From Methanomicrobiales archaeon (GTDB lineage: Archaea; Halobacteriota; Methanomicrobia; Methanomicrobiales; Methanospirillaceae): DNA of 25,983 bases. The notes under the pieces were generated by a model, which was given only the letters and a program-made list of their open reading frames with translations, did not search any database and was not told the DNA's origin. The stretch lies in assembly GCA_022841205.1 (NCBI GenBank), contig JALHCK010000022.1, forward strand, positions 1 to 25,983, given 5' to 3'. How positions within the stretch are numbered: position 1 is the first letter of the stretch; each line of letters starts with the position of its first letter. This document shows positions 1 through 7,529 of the stretch, piece after piece. The position numbers and the translations under genes are program-made.

Positions 1-84
1 CTCGCTGATGTTAGTGGTTCCCTTCCTGAGTTCAATCTCATGGATCAGGTCGCGTAACATTAGGTATTCCTCCACGTTTAGCAT
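1..84 (-). CDS. istA: IS21 transposase IstA, N-terminal 28 residues (partial)
   Basis: From the ATG at 84 the minus strand reads MLNVEEYLMLRDLIHEIELR and then KGTTNISE, running off the window edge. This is the usual start of IstA proteins: a short leader followed by RDL-H-x-x-G-ISEIA, the beginning of the helix-turn-helix that binds the element ends. It differs in sequence from the complete IstA at 9086-10294, so it belongs to a second, distinct IS21 element. Activity cannot be judged from this fragment. Confidence 0.75.
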   Translation of the reverse strand, partial: MLNVEEYLMLRDLIHEIELRKGTTNISE

Positions 85-167
85 CCTGCCACCCTCTGTG
101 CACTGCACTGAGTGGTAGCGGGGTGGGGAAAACTATCCCGCCCTAAGTGGGGAAAACTATGTCGCCA
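1..167 (-). mobile_element. End of an IS21-family insertion sequence (cut by window edge)
   Basis: The right edge carries two copies of a 14-nt motif, gtggggaaaactat, at 123-136 and 147-160, 24 nt apart. Multiple short repeats at the ends are typical of IS21 elements. Read on the minus strand, the outermost bases begin TGGCGACATAG, so the element probably ends near 167 with the TG...CA ends usual for this family. The start of its transposase gene lies inside (1-84). The rest of the element is outside the window. The DUF6345-like reading frame resumes immediately after the boundary, so the element sits inside that gene. Confidence 0.75.
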
Positions 168-724
168 CTTTCATCGGTAATGCTGGATGGGTACCTATGT
201 TTGAAAATGGAGATGGCGAAGCACAAAATGGCCATTTTACCATAGGGGACGATTGGAGATATATTGATGGTGTTGATATTGCTCTCTTCGCTGGACATGG
301 AGCATGGAATTGGATTAGATTCATTGAACCCAATGTAGCATTATTCAACACATGCGAATGGGGAGATAATGATCTTGAGTGGATATTCCTTCATGGGTGT
401 CATACCACACAGGAGCTATTTATATTTAAAAGTTTACCGAACTGGGCAATGAATGGAGTTCATCTGGTTTGTGGATATTGTACTGAAGGATGGGATAATC
501 AAGACGACGGATTCAATCTCGCTAACTATTTAATTACAAGCCATACTGTTAAACAATCATGGTTCACAGCTCTTGACATCACTGAACCAGAAGGAAGAAT
601 ATTAAGAGTAATTGGTGAAAATCCGGCTTGCGGAAATGATTATATCTGGGGTGAAGGATCGGTAATTTCAGATCCACCAGTTGACGCTACTGTCAGTTAT
701 TGGTTATATTATTGTACCGGATAG
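168..724 (+). pseudogene. DUF6345-like secreted protein, 5' truncated by IS21 end; caspase-like His and Cys motifs
   Basis: The frame is open from the IS boundary (168) to the TAG at 722-724. The first ATG is at 197, but the codons before it (FIGNAGWVP) look like protein, so that ATG is internal and the true N-terminus is gone. Counting from 197, a hydrophobic strand ends in AGHG (His34) and a second ends in FLHGC (Cys68). This spacing and setting resemble the His-Gly / Cys dyad of clan CD peptidases (caspase, gingipain). The tail is rich in Trp and Cys. I recognise the family as DUF6345-like, for which no function is established; peptidase activity is inferred. The PepSY-like gene starts 12 nt downstream. 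Confidence 0.65.
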
Positions 725-736
725 GAGATGAGAAAA

Positions 737-1708
737 ATGAAGAAAATGACAATGATATTGGGATTTACAGTTATTATACTGGGAATCACTGTCGTGGTTG
801 TTGGAATACCCTATTTTCAATCCTCCATGGAAGGAAAATACGAAATACCTTCTTTCCCGCAAACCATTGGATCAGAAGGACGCTATGTCCTTGCTGCAGC
901 GTATCCGCTTGTACACGATTTGTATCCGGTATACCAAACAATCCCGCTTGGTACCACAGATGCAGAAGTGAAGCGTATCAGCAATATAGCTGGTGTATCG
1001 ACAAATACAAAGAAAACTGAAATAACGAGTGATATTATTGAAATCTCTGATAATTCAAAAGAAACTGCTGCTGATTTAACGTTCTATCCAAATTCCGGGA
1101 CATATAATTACAGAATTCCTGAAAAATATTATCCTTATTCCACGAATGCACAGCCAGATATTCCCTCTGATGAAGATGCTCGGTCCATTGCGACGAAATA
1201 TCTTTCTGACCGAAACCTTCTTCCGGATGATGTGCATTTCGAAAGAGTGAGCATTGGATCACAGTACGGAGAATATTCCCCGACATCAAACATAGTATAT
1301 ACTCTGACGAAACATGTTCTTTTTGCGAAGGAGATTCAGGGCATTGCTGTGTATAATGCAGGTATTACAGTGACAATTGGGGAAAGAGGCGAGGTCGTTG
1401 GAATTACAAATTCTGTCCGGGAATTGGATCCGAATCCAGTCCGCTATGTGAAGATTATTTCTCCGGAAGAAGCATACCAAAGGTTACTTTCCAACGATCT
1501 AATCATGAAACCAATGTCTGATGATTCGAATGAACTTGTGGTAAAATACATATCACTAGGCTACTGGATGGAAATTCCAACCCGTGCCCAGAAATATGTA
1601 TTGCCAGTGTATGCATTTTCATGTATAAGTGTTCGTGGTGATAAAGAAGAACAGGTTATGAGATATGTATCAGCGGTTGAACCGTCTGAAATGCAATATT
1701 TTTCGTAA
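737..1708 (+). CDS. Membrane-anchored PepSY/FTP-like extracytoplasmic protein
   Basis: A 323-residue protein with an N-terminal hydrophobic helix (about residues 7-26) acting as signal anchor, and an extracytoplasmic remainder. An in-frame ATG at 728 lies only 3 nt past the upstream stop. The GGAG at 724-727 is correctly spaced (9 nt) only for the ATG at 737, so I use that one. The middle has a 'SDEDARSIATKYLSDRNLLP' stretch and later 'SPEEAYQRL', patterns like the helix entries of PepSY/FTP and YycI-type domains. Such domains often hold secreted peptidases inactive or assist their folding. The gene follows the DUF6345-like gene by 12 nt, so the two were probably co-transcribed and may act together. 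Family assignment is weak; no catalytic motif seen. Confidence 0.6.
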   Translation: MKKMTMILGFTVIILGITVVVVGIPYFQSSMEGKYEIPSFPQTIGSEGRYVLAAAYPLVHDLYPVYQTIPLGTTDAEVKRISNIAGVSTNTKKTEITSDIIEISDNSKETAADLTFYPNSGTYNYRIPEKYYPYSTNAQPDIPSDEDARSIATKYLSDRNLLPDDVHFERVSIGSQYGEYSPTSNIVYTLTKHVLFAKEIQGIAVYNAGITVTIGERGEVVGITNSVRELDPNPVRYVKIISPEEAYQRLLSNDLIMKPMSDDSNELVVKYISLGYWMEIPTRAQKYVLPVYAFSCISVRGDKEEQVMRYVSAVEPSEMQYFS

Positions 1709-1789
1709 CTCATTTTTTTCTTGCCGAACTGATATCAAAGAAGAAGAGAAAGTAAAGATGAATAATAGAATGGAAAAGAAGGAATTCGT

Positions 1790-2392
1790 ATGAATAAGTA
1801 CATAAGAACTATTGCATATATCGCGATATCCGCAGTTTTTTTCAGTTTCTTGGTGTTCCTCATCACCAATTCGTATCATCATGAAATTCCCTATTTCGGA
1901 ACAGAAAGGTATGATGCCATCTTTTTTTTCCTTGGTTTGATATCATGTGCGGGCGTTATCATATTTCTTTATTCTATAAAGAACGAGGTCCAGATGTGGT
2001 ATCTCGGACTCCCGCTTCTCGTTGCGATAGTCGTCGTAACCCTTTCATCCCTTTTATCTCCGATGTTTCCAGAATATTTCGGATATCCTTTGGATGGCAA
2101 TGCAACGTTGTTCAATTTACTTAATGGACAAATTATGCCATTTTTTCTTGCACCCTTCAGTGCACTTTTTTTCTATTCACTCAAAGAGATGAAACGCGAT
2201 GTGAGAATACTGATCCTGATTTCTATCGGTATTAGTATACTCTTCTCAGGAAGTCTCTTCATCGAGATCCCGATGCATGACGTATCTGGGTCATTCCTCA
2301 TATATTTAGTAATAGGAATGCCCTTAATCGGTGCCGAGTACCTCGCGACGTGCGCTGGTCTTGGGATACCTTCACATATCCAGATTGGGTGA
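1790..2392 (+). CDS. Multi-pass membrane protein, unknown function (paralogue 1)
   Basis: A 200-residue hydrophobic protein starting at ATG 1790 behind AAGGA (spacing about 7). It has about six likely membrane segments, beginning with an N-terminal helix near residues 8-27. The last third carries a pattern, APFSALFFYS ... IGMPLIGAEYLA, that recurs in the next gene (APCSAAVFYS ... FGMPIIGVLFLV), so the two are tandem paralogues. It ends 36 nt before the first ATG of its neighbour, which suggests co-transcription. No transporter or enzyme signature is visible. The reading frame is certain; the function is not known. Confidence 0.7.
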   Translation: MNKYIRTIAYIAISAVFFSFLVFLITNSYHHEIPYFGTERYDAIFFFLGLISCAGVIIFLYSIKNEVQMWYLGLPLLVAIVVVTLSSLLSPMFPEYFGYPLDGNATLFNLLNGQIMPFFLAPFSALFFYSLKEMKRDVRILILISIGISILFSGSLFIEIPMHDVSGSFLIYLVIGMPLIGAEYLATCAGLGIPSHIQIG

Positions 2393-2428
2393 CTACCAGG
2401 TCTCTCAATATTTATCGAGAAATTGCTG

Positions 2429-2995
2429 ATGACGATGAAACATGCACCGGCACTGGCTTCTGCTGTGTTCTTCTGGTGGCCGATACTGCTCTTCTGGGGA
2501 TTCCACTCTATTTTATGGATTGTTATTTTGATTCCTACCGGCATGGTTTCTTTTGTCGGCTCGGTGCTCCTTTTCCGGGAGTCAGTAACTGATTCGACCC
2601 GCCGGTATCTGAACCTTCCATTCTGCATGGATATCCTTACTGTGCTTGCAACCGGACTCCTGAGTTTTAACCTCTTGGGATCATTTCCCATGGGACCAAG
2701 CGGAGAACTCTGGGCTTTTACACTTCTGATGCTCGCTCCCTGCTCAGCAGCAGTATTTTACTCGATTCCGAAAGGCGGGAGGGTCCGGGAGACATCGATG
2801 TACCTGGCAATCATTATCAGCGCATACTCTGTTATCACAGCAATTTTATTACTCTACGGGGGTTACCTTCCAATGTTCGGGTTGCTGTATCTCTACTGGA
2901 TGTTCGGGATGCCGATCATCGGCGTATTATTCCTCGTAAATGTGTGGTATTGGCCTCACACAACCACTGAAAAAACCATCAGTGAAAAAGGGTAA
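2429..2995 (+). CDS. Multi-pass membrane protein, unknown function (paralogue 2)
   Basis: About 188 residues from ATG 2429, with about six membrane segments. TTG 2423 and ATG 2435 are in-frame alternatives, and no strong ribosome site decides between them. The C-terminal half matches the preceding gene in the order of its membrane segments and in two short motifs (APxSAxxFYS and GMPxIG). It is more GC-rich in codon use than paralogue 1. The C-terminus is short and charged (TTTEKTISEKG). It could form a hetero-oligomer with its neighbour, but nothing in the sequence shows a substrate or reaction. Confidence 0.7.
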   Translation: MTMKHAPALASAVFFWWPILLFWGFHSILWIVILIPTGMVSFVGSVLLFRESVTDSTRRYLNLPFCMDILTVLATGLLSFNLLGSFPMGPSGELWAFTLLMLAPCSAAVFYSIPKGGRVRETSMYLAIIISAYSVITAILLLYGGYLPMFGLLYLYWMFGMPIIGVLFLVNVWYWPHTTTEKTISEKG

Positions 2996-3118
2996 GGTTT
3001 CATTCCTGCCCCATATTTTTTACCAACAATTGCCCAATTACCCAGGTTCGTGAGGCGAACGGACACCGTTTTCTTATGGCTGCGATACAGGTGATAGAGA
3101 TCCCGGATGAAGAACAGG

Positions 3119-3240
3119 GGTGGTGCAGGGGTGCACCACCAGCCTTCCCTCTGTGATGCCTCTTGGGAGAGGCAAGAGAAGATAGGAGAGGGGAGATGAA
3201 GGAGCCACCGGAGCGGTCAGAACCTTACGCCGGCTTCTTT
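3119..3240 (+). ncRNA. Candidate structured non-coding RNA (tandem and nested hairpins)
   Basis: Three consecutive structures are visible. Stem 1 pairs 3119-3127 with 3132-3140, 9 perfect bp around a GGGG loop. Stem 2 pairs 3144-3152 with 3187-3195, 9 bp with one G-U, and encloses a 7-bp hairpin, 3157-3163 with 3168-3174, around a TGGG loop. Stem 3 pairs 3199-3206 with 3232-3239, 8 bp with one G-U, and runs into a T-rich tail (tttgtttct) that could end transcription. The block is GC-rich within AT-rich DNA, as is common for archaeal RNA genes. The strand is inferred from the T-rich tail. I do not recognise it as tRNA, RNase P, SRP RNA or a known riboswitch. Confidence 0.5.
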
Positions 3241-3454
3241 GTTTCTATTGCTCTTTCAGTTCATCGCCGGAATTTAAAAATAAGGGATTATGTTTGTTTG
3301 AAAATTTATGATCTAGGGTATAGTGGCAATCTAGCCCCTAACTTTTTTTTGATCTGTATCAATAATCATAGTACATCGAGACAGGTTTCCTTTCTGTTTT
3401 ATGTGTATCATTTGATAATTTCGTGTTTTAAGGCCAAAATGGATATTTTTTGAG

Positions 3455-3485
3455 CCGCCGCCGGGGCGTCCTTCGGGGGCGGCGG
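3455..3485. repeat. GC-rich hairpin
   Basis: CCGCCGCC (3455-3462) pairs perfectly with GGCGGCGG (3478-3485) around a 15-nt loop. It stands alone in AT-rich sequence. No T-run follows on the plus strand, so it is not a typical terminator. It may be the 3' part of an RNA gene or the remnant of a GC-rich insertion. Confidence 0.5.
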
Positions 3486-3505
3486 GGTCAATCGCATATC
3501 AGATG

Positions 3506-3543
3506 TAAAATCCAGTGCCTGCACTTTTTTCACCTGGATTTTA
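3506..3543. repeat. Perfect 10-bp inverted repeat
   Basis: TAAAATCCAG (3506-3515) and CTGGATTTTA (3534-3543) are perfect inverse complements separated by 18 nt that include a T-tract. It lies 80 nt past the stop of the minus-strand operon (read on that strand). It could act as a terminator for that operon or be a protein-binding palindrome. Confidence 0.5.
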
Positions 3544-3622
3544 GTGAGTGGAATCACTCAAATTTTTCGTCGTGATTTGTTTGCGAAATTAGGGGTAAAA
3601 ATAATACTTTACCCATTATCTA

Positions 3623-3964
3623 TTATAAGCAGCGCATTCCGGGACCGCAATAGAGCGAACTTAAATCATAGTCATCGGGGAGACCGGGTCCAGGGATATA
3701 CGAAGATGGAATATGAGCATTTATCCATGAATTATTAATGACAGGGACAGATTCGGACTGAACTATATTTCTATTCAAGGCTGTTTGAAATGAGAATTGA
3801 TTGGATATGATTGGATTTGTAAATGATTTCGTTTGAACCGGTAATGATTTAGAAGGTGTTTTAAAAAAGGAATATTGTTCACTATATCCGAACATGGATA
3901 TCGAAGTGATAAGAGCGACAACAAGGAGTAGTGATCCAAATATTCGGATTTGATTAAATGACAT
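3623..3964 (-). CDS. Small secreted protein, unknown function
   Basis: A 113-residue protein whose start (about residues 7-27) is a clear signal peptide or anchor helix. The rest is Ser/Asn/Pro-rich, ending in a Cys-containing tail (SLYCGPGMRCL). The ATG at 3964 has no evident Shine-Dalgarno sequence. It follows the stop of the YcdB-like gene by 30 nt, so it is probably the last gene of the same transcript. No family is recognised. It may be a small partner or substrate of the secreted proteins encoded upstream. Confidence 0.5.
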   Translation of the reverse strand: MSFNQIRIFGSLLLVVALITSISMFGYSEQYSFFKTPSKSLPVQTKSFTNPIISNQFSFQTALNRNIVQSESVPVINNSWINAHIPSSYIPGPGLPDDYDLSSLYCGPGMRCL

Positions 3965-3994
3965 GGTGATAAATGTATTTTTTATTATATATAA

Positions 3995-4807
3995 TCATCT
4001 CCACATGTCTTTAAGAAGGACTTTCCCAGTTTGTGCATCAATAACAACAATACCTCCATTACTATATTCCATTTGGTCAAAAGAAATAGACTGTAACTCT
4101 ATCCACTCATGTTTAATTATGACTGTCCAAGTTAATGATTGTGTCCCGGGTGTGATATATTCAACGCTCAAATAAGCTGGGATTGATTCACGTTTTAAGT
4201 ATAATTTTGGAAAACAGGTAAGGGCATATTCAATTGCTTCATCTTCAGTGATCTTGGGGAGGACTGATACCTTAATATCTCTCTGAATTCCTATATACGA
4301 TAAAATTTTTCCAGATTCAGGATTTACAGAAATCTGAACAATATTGGGGGTTCCTGTAGATTGAATAAATTCTCTCCATATAAAGAGGTATTCTATTCCT
4401 CCATCTCCATGATCAATTAATTCAGCATTAATAAGCTGGAAATTTTTTTCTGTGAATCTATTATAATGATCAATCGCGAACTGCTGCGCCTTTTGTTGCG
4501 CATCATACTGTGTTAATCGAACAGTTTTTAATTGATCGGGTGATTCTATAAAAATTGCGCCTTCAACTCTATTTGATTCAGAATTTATATAATAAAAAGA
4601 AGTATCAGATTGATAAATCTCAAATGTTCCCAAATTTGTAGACAGGTGTCCTATCAATTGCATATCAATATCTGAAAGGTTCGTAAATTTTTCAATTGCA
4701 TCACCTGCAAATTGTTTTTCGTTTGATTCAAAATCATTATACGCCATCACCGATGTAGTTACAATCACAGAGACAGCAATCAACCAGATAATCTCTCTTT
4801 TTTTCAT
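3995..4807 (-). CDS. Secreted PepSY/YcdB-like domain protein
   Basis: A 270-residue protein. The ATG at 4807 follows AGGTGAT with good spacing; the in-frame GTG at 4816 lies inside that ribosome site and is rejected. Residues about 5-24 form a signal peptide or anchor. A domain with the pattern 'TQYDAQQKAQQFA', then 'VNPESGKILSYIG', then 'ITEDEAIEYAL' follows, and the protein ends 'VVIDAQTGKVL'. The pairing of a Glu/Asp-Ala helix with a 'xPxxGKI' strand is the PepSY and YcdB/YcdC signature, a fold found in inhibitors and chaperones of secreted peptidases. It starts 10 nt after the stop of a caspase-like fragment, the same order as the pair at 168-1708, which supports a functional pairing. Confidence 0.65.
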   Translation of the reverse strand: MKKREIIWLIAVSVIVTTSVMAYNDFESNEKQFAGDAIEKFTNLSDIDMQLIGHLSTNLGTFEIYQSDTSFYYINSESNRVEGAIFIESPDQLKTVRLTQYDAQQKAQQFAIDHYNRFTEKNFQLINAELIDHGDGGIEYLFIWREFIQSTGTPNIVQISVNPESGKILSYIGIQRDIKVSVLPKITEDEAIEYALTCFPKLYLKRESIPAYLSVEYITPGTQSLTWTVIIKHEWIELQSISFDQMEYSNGGIVVIDAQTGKVLLKDMWR

Positions 4808-4816
4808 TATTATCAC

Positions 4817-5218
4817 CTAATTCCCATATCTTGCAGGTTCTAATTTTGTTTGCCAGTTCCCAGCAAGAACCCAACTTTCAAGACCACTATAGTTACCAGT
4901 TATCGGGGGATATAATGCAGTTTCATAGGTAGCAACATAAGCGGCGGAATATAAATTATAATTATTATTAGTATGATACCAGAATCGATTGTTCCAATAA
5001 ATTGCCTTTGAATTAGAGATATCATCCCTAAAACCGATTGCGTTATCGACTCCTTTATTTTGCGACATGGTTAAAAAATTACCATAAGTAGCATTAATTT
5101 CAGCGGAATGGCACATTGCATATAATATGAATAAGACATCTTCTAATTCGCCATTATTAAAGTCTGATAAATAATAAACCCCGGGAACTCGGTCTCCAAA
5201 AACCGATGTTTGTATCAA
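4817..5218 (-). pseudogene. C-terminal half of a caspase-like (clan CD) secreted peptidase, 5' truncated
   Basis: The frame reads about 133 residues from near 5218 to 4817. The first codon there is not a convincing start (no ribosome site, and the frame continues upstream only to a stop near 5270). The segment 'VLFILYAMCHSAE' is a hydrophobic strand ending in Cys-His-Ser. It is followed by 'NKGVDNAIGFRDDI' and an aromatic tract 'WNNRFWYH', which resembles the Cys-containing second half of caspase and gingipain folds. The His-Gly strand expected about 50-80 residues earlier is missing, consistent with truncation. It lies 10 nt upstream of the YcdB-like gene. Peptidase assignment is inference from motif layout. 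Confidence 0.55.
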
Positions 5219-6054
5219 AGATAATTTCTGAAGATCCGCTCGGACCGAGTAGTCCGAGGGCGATCACGACGAGCACGCAGATTCCCGCACTACCCGTATC
5301 CATACAGGTGGTCGTGATACCCCCAGTTTTTTTGCAATTATCATCGCATCTTCTCGCGTATTCTGTGGGACGACGGTTCAATGACGCTAAAGAATGGCAG
5401 GAATCTTCAATTATCTCTCTTCCACCAGAAATGGTAACTCTAGACAATGAACATTGGATCCGACTGGCAAGAGATACACAGACATATAACTGGAGTCCTT
5501 ATGGCGCAGTAAGACATCTTTACGATATGTTTTATGAAGATGATGATGGTGATTATTTAAGAGATTGGTTTTTAGTAGAACAAAATGTGGATATGCAGCC
5601 CGGTTGCCAGATATGGCAAAATGGTTTCGAAAATGATTATTTATGGGTATACAATGATTGGAAATCCGTATGCCAGTTACAAAATCCAACACTATGGGAT
5701 CGTGATCCTCAAGGAAGCCATACCGGAGAGTTAACAACATCGTTCTCTATTTCGGGAAATCAGCAAGGACCGGGATTTGCTTTCACATGGGCGTATCACC
5801 AACCGAATGTCTACAGATATGACTGGACCGATCTAATTAATCAAAAAGCTCAATGGGTATTACAGTTTGATTGGTTTAGTCCAAAACGCACGACTGAAGG
5901 CTTCCAACCCGCGAGCTCGTGTCGTGTAGATATGCCATCCGCAGCGGGTAGATATGATTTGACCTATCTATATGCACAGGCAGGTTTCAAAGACATATTG
6001 CAATATCAAGGATACGTATACTATTGGTGGAAATTGTGGGTTGATTACGCATAA
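5206..6054 (+). CDS. Putative secreted Trp/Tyr-rich protein of unknown function, 5' end doubtful
   Basis: The frame is open from ATG 5206 to TAA 6052-6054 (282 residues). The first 60 residues (to about 5385) are GC-rich, low-quality protein and overlap the head of the opposite gene. The native protein seems to begin near 'RRFNDAKEWQ', and ATG 5431 is an internal candidate start. The rest is acidic and aromatic, with a Cys-containing tract, 'QPGCQIWQNGF', and ends in 'YVYYWWKLWVDYA', like extracytoplasmic archaeal proteins. No catalytic motif is recognised. The gene probably lost its own signal peptide in a rearrangement. The lipoprotein gene follows 45 nt downstream. Confidence 0.5.
   Translation: MFVSKIISEDPLGPSSPRAITTSTQIPALPVSIQVVVIPPVFLQLSSHLLAYSVGRRFNDAKEWQESSIISLPPEMVTLDNEHWIRLARDTQTYNWSPYGAVRHLYDMFYEDDDGDYLRDWFLVEQNVDMQPGCQIWQNGFENDYLWVYNDWKSVCQLQNPTLWDRDPQGSHTGELTTSFSISGNQQGPGFAFTWAYHQPNVYRYDWTDLINQKAQWVLQFDWFSPKRTTEGFQPASSCRVDMPSAAGRYDLTYLYAQAGFKDILQYQGYVYYWWKLWVDYA
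5239..5258. repeat. 7-bp inverted repeat at a rearrangement junction
   Basis: CTCGGAC (5239-5245) and GTCCGAG (5252-5258) are perfect inverse complements around CGAGTA. The repeat sits in a GC-rich patch of about 75 nt between two oppositely oriented, 5'-truncated genes. Confidence 0.45.
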
Positions 6055-6099
6055 CTATATTAGTTCAATTACCATAAGTTCAATCAAGGATGATTGTTG

Positions 6100-6825
6100 A
6101 TGCGCCAGAAAGTGAATATTGGACTCATCGTTTTTTTCATTGCTCTGATTACTGCTGGTTGCCTCACCGTGAATCCTCCAGAACAACAAATGCCATTCGA
6201 ATCACACGAAAATTATTTTACTTCTTTGTGGGATACCACACTAAACAATACCGGTGTAGATGCATCATCTGCTCATTTTCAAAAAGTTTGGTTTGATACG
6301 GATGAGCAAGGAAATATAACGTCACTTCTTCTTCTCTTTACGGGTAAGAAAAACGAGGAAACATTTCTCTATCATATTGAAATCAATCCGATTGGTATGA
6401 TTACCACCTATCATTCAAAAATCGAAGACCTTGATGGAGAAATTGTTCCTGTGAATCCTGGAGAAGTGCTCAAAGAAATGGATACTATCAATTATACGGC
6501 ATTCACACGCAATGCCACGCGATTGAGTGTCCGTTGTATTTATAAAAAGATGAATGCAGAATATGCAGCGAATTCTGGGGATTTGTTCATTTTAAGATAT
6601 GGATCTTTTATTCCCATCAAAAGAATAATCTTCGATGAAAAAAATCCATATTGCCTTATCGATATCTGTAAAATTGATCAGGACGCCCCTCCATTACTGA
6701 AGAACGAATCAGTTGAAGAGCAGCACGTTTCTCCTTATTTATCACCGGGGAGATGTATCACAGTGTTCCCTTTTCTTTGGGTAGAGAATAGTGCCAAATC
6801 AGTGCTGTATTTCAAGAACACCTAG
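6100..6825 (+). CDS. Lipoprotein of unknown function
   Basis: A 241-residue protein from ATG 6100 with AAGGA at 6086-6090 (spacing 9); two in-frame TTG codons just before it are poorer starts. Residues about 6-21 are a signal peptide ending in ITAGC, a lipobox that predicts lipid attachment at Cys22 and anchoring to the outer face of the membrane. The mature part has alternating hydrophobic strands and no recognised enzyme motif. It follows the aromatic secreted protein by 45 nt on the same strand, so the two are likely one transcription unit. Confidence 0.7.
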   Translation: MRQKVNIGLIVFFIALITAGCLTVNPPEQQMPFESHENYFTSLWDTTLNNTGVDASSAHFQKVWFDTDEQGNITSLLLLFTGKKNEETFLYHIEINPIGMITTYHSKIEDLDGEIVPVNPGEVLKEMDTINYTAFTRNATRLSVRCIYKKMNAEYAANSGDLFILRYGSFIPIKRIIFDEKNPYCLIDICKIDQDAPPLLKNESVEEQHVSPYLSPGRCITVFPFLWVENSAKSVLYFKNT

Positions 6826-6958
6826 AGAAAATACGATAATCGGTAAAAAAATCCCTCTATTTATTCAACGAATCCTTAATTTCAGAAAAAGAGGTTCTAC
6901 TTTCGCATCCCATGAACAATTCAACGGAAATAATCTAGAGAACTTGATCATTGACAAT

Positions 6959-7351
6959 TCAGAATCTTCTCCCTTCGGGGGAGTCATTCCCCGATCCCTT
7001 CATGAGGCCGTACTCGATTTCGTAATACCCGCCGCCGCGGTCCTGGTACGAGAGGTAGTAATGCGTCTGGCGCTTCTCCTCAGCCTCCTCAATCTGCCGG
7101 AGCAGGGTGGTCTGGTTCGTAGCGTCATGCCCGACCAGCACCCACCGGCGGGTCTCGTCGCTCATCTTCCAGGAGCGGGCCGGGACCGCCTCGGGTGGGG
7201 TCGTGACGGTTTCATCCTTCGGGTCGAAGAAGGCCACCACCTGCCGGGTCTCATTCTTCGCCTCGATCTTCTGATATCTCTGCCAGTACGCCATGAGCGC
7301 CGCCACCAGGGCGACGAACATCTCAATGATCTGCACGAGTTGCTGATCCAT
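6959..7351 (-). CDS. Small membrane protein with charged C-terminal domain, unknown
   Basis: 130 residues from ATG 7351 behind AAGGAG (spacing 7). One membrane helix (about residues 6-23) is followed by a charged soluble part with 'RRWVLVGHD' and 'THYYLSYQDRGGGYYEIEYG', which looks like a small beta domain. The gene overlaps the preceding 61-residue gene by 29 nt, so translation is probably coupled. It is high in GC and unlike the AT-rich genes before it, suggesting transfer. No family is recognised. Confidence 0.6.
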   Translation of the reverse strand: MDQQLVQIIEMFVALVAALMAYWQRYQKIEAKNETRQVVAFFDPKDETVTTPPEAVPARSWKMSDETRRWVLVGHDATNQTTLLRQIEEAEEKRQTHYYLSYQDRGGGYYEIEYGLMKGSGNDSPEGRRF

Positions 7352-7508
7352 GTCGGTCTCCTTGCATGATGCGGTCGTGCTCTTCGCGGAGCTTTCCCAC
7401 CTCCTCGCACATCACGTCATACTTCCCGATCTTCTGGTAGATGACGAACAGTGCCGGGTAGATAGGCAGCACGGCGCCAAGCACAATCACAATAATGTCT
7501 GCATCCAT
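7323..7508 (-). CDS. 61-residue single-pass membrane protein, unknown
   Basis: ATG 7508 has GGAGGGAG upstream (spacing about 5). The protein is an N-terminal membrane helix (residues about 5-24) followed by an amphipathic, charged tail (DVMCEEVGKLREEHDR) that could form a coiled coil. The layout resembles small virus- or plasmid-encoded membrane proteins, but no family can be named. It is the middle gene of three on this strand. Confidence 0.55.
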   Translation of the reverse strand: MDADIIVIVLGAVLPIYPALFVIYQKIGKYDVMCEEVGKLREEHDRIMQGDRHGSATRADH

Positions 7509-7529
7509 CGGACTCCCTCCCTCGCGGAC

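Larger units (their letters stand above)
2996..3622. other. Gene-poor 0.6-kb stretch with a chain of RNA-like hairpins
   Basis: No convincing protein gene lies here. A frame open over 3163-3453 crosses the hairpins, has no ribosome site and changes composition midway. The stretch holds a small GTTCG/CGAAC hairpin near 3045-3060, a GC-rich multi-hairpin block (3119-3240), an AT-rich spacer, a GC-rich hairpin (3455-3485) and a perfect 10-bp inverted repeat (3506-3543). It separates the plus-strand membrane genes from the minus-strand operon ending at 3623. Confidence 0.6.

Noticed and set aside
3163..3453. 96-residue open frame on the plus strand
   Set aside because: It crosses the RNA hairpins, has no ribosome site, shifts from GC-rich to AT-rich midway and gives protein of no regular pattern.
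3455..3485. Classical intrinsic terminator
   Set aside because: No T-run follows the GC-rich stem on the plus strand, and the A/T tract on the other side has the wrong base for the minus strand.
5157..5447. Secreted mini-protein on the minus strand starting at ATG 5304 or earlier
   Set aside because: The signal-peptide-like run is real but leads within about 25 codons into a wrong frame of the caspase-like fragment; treated as junction debris.
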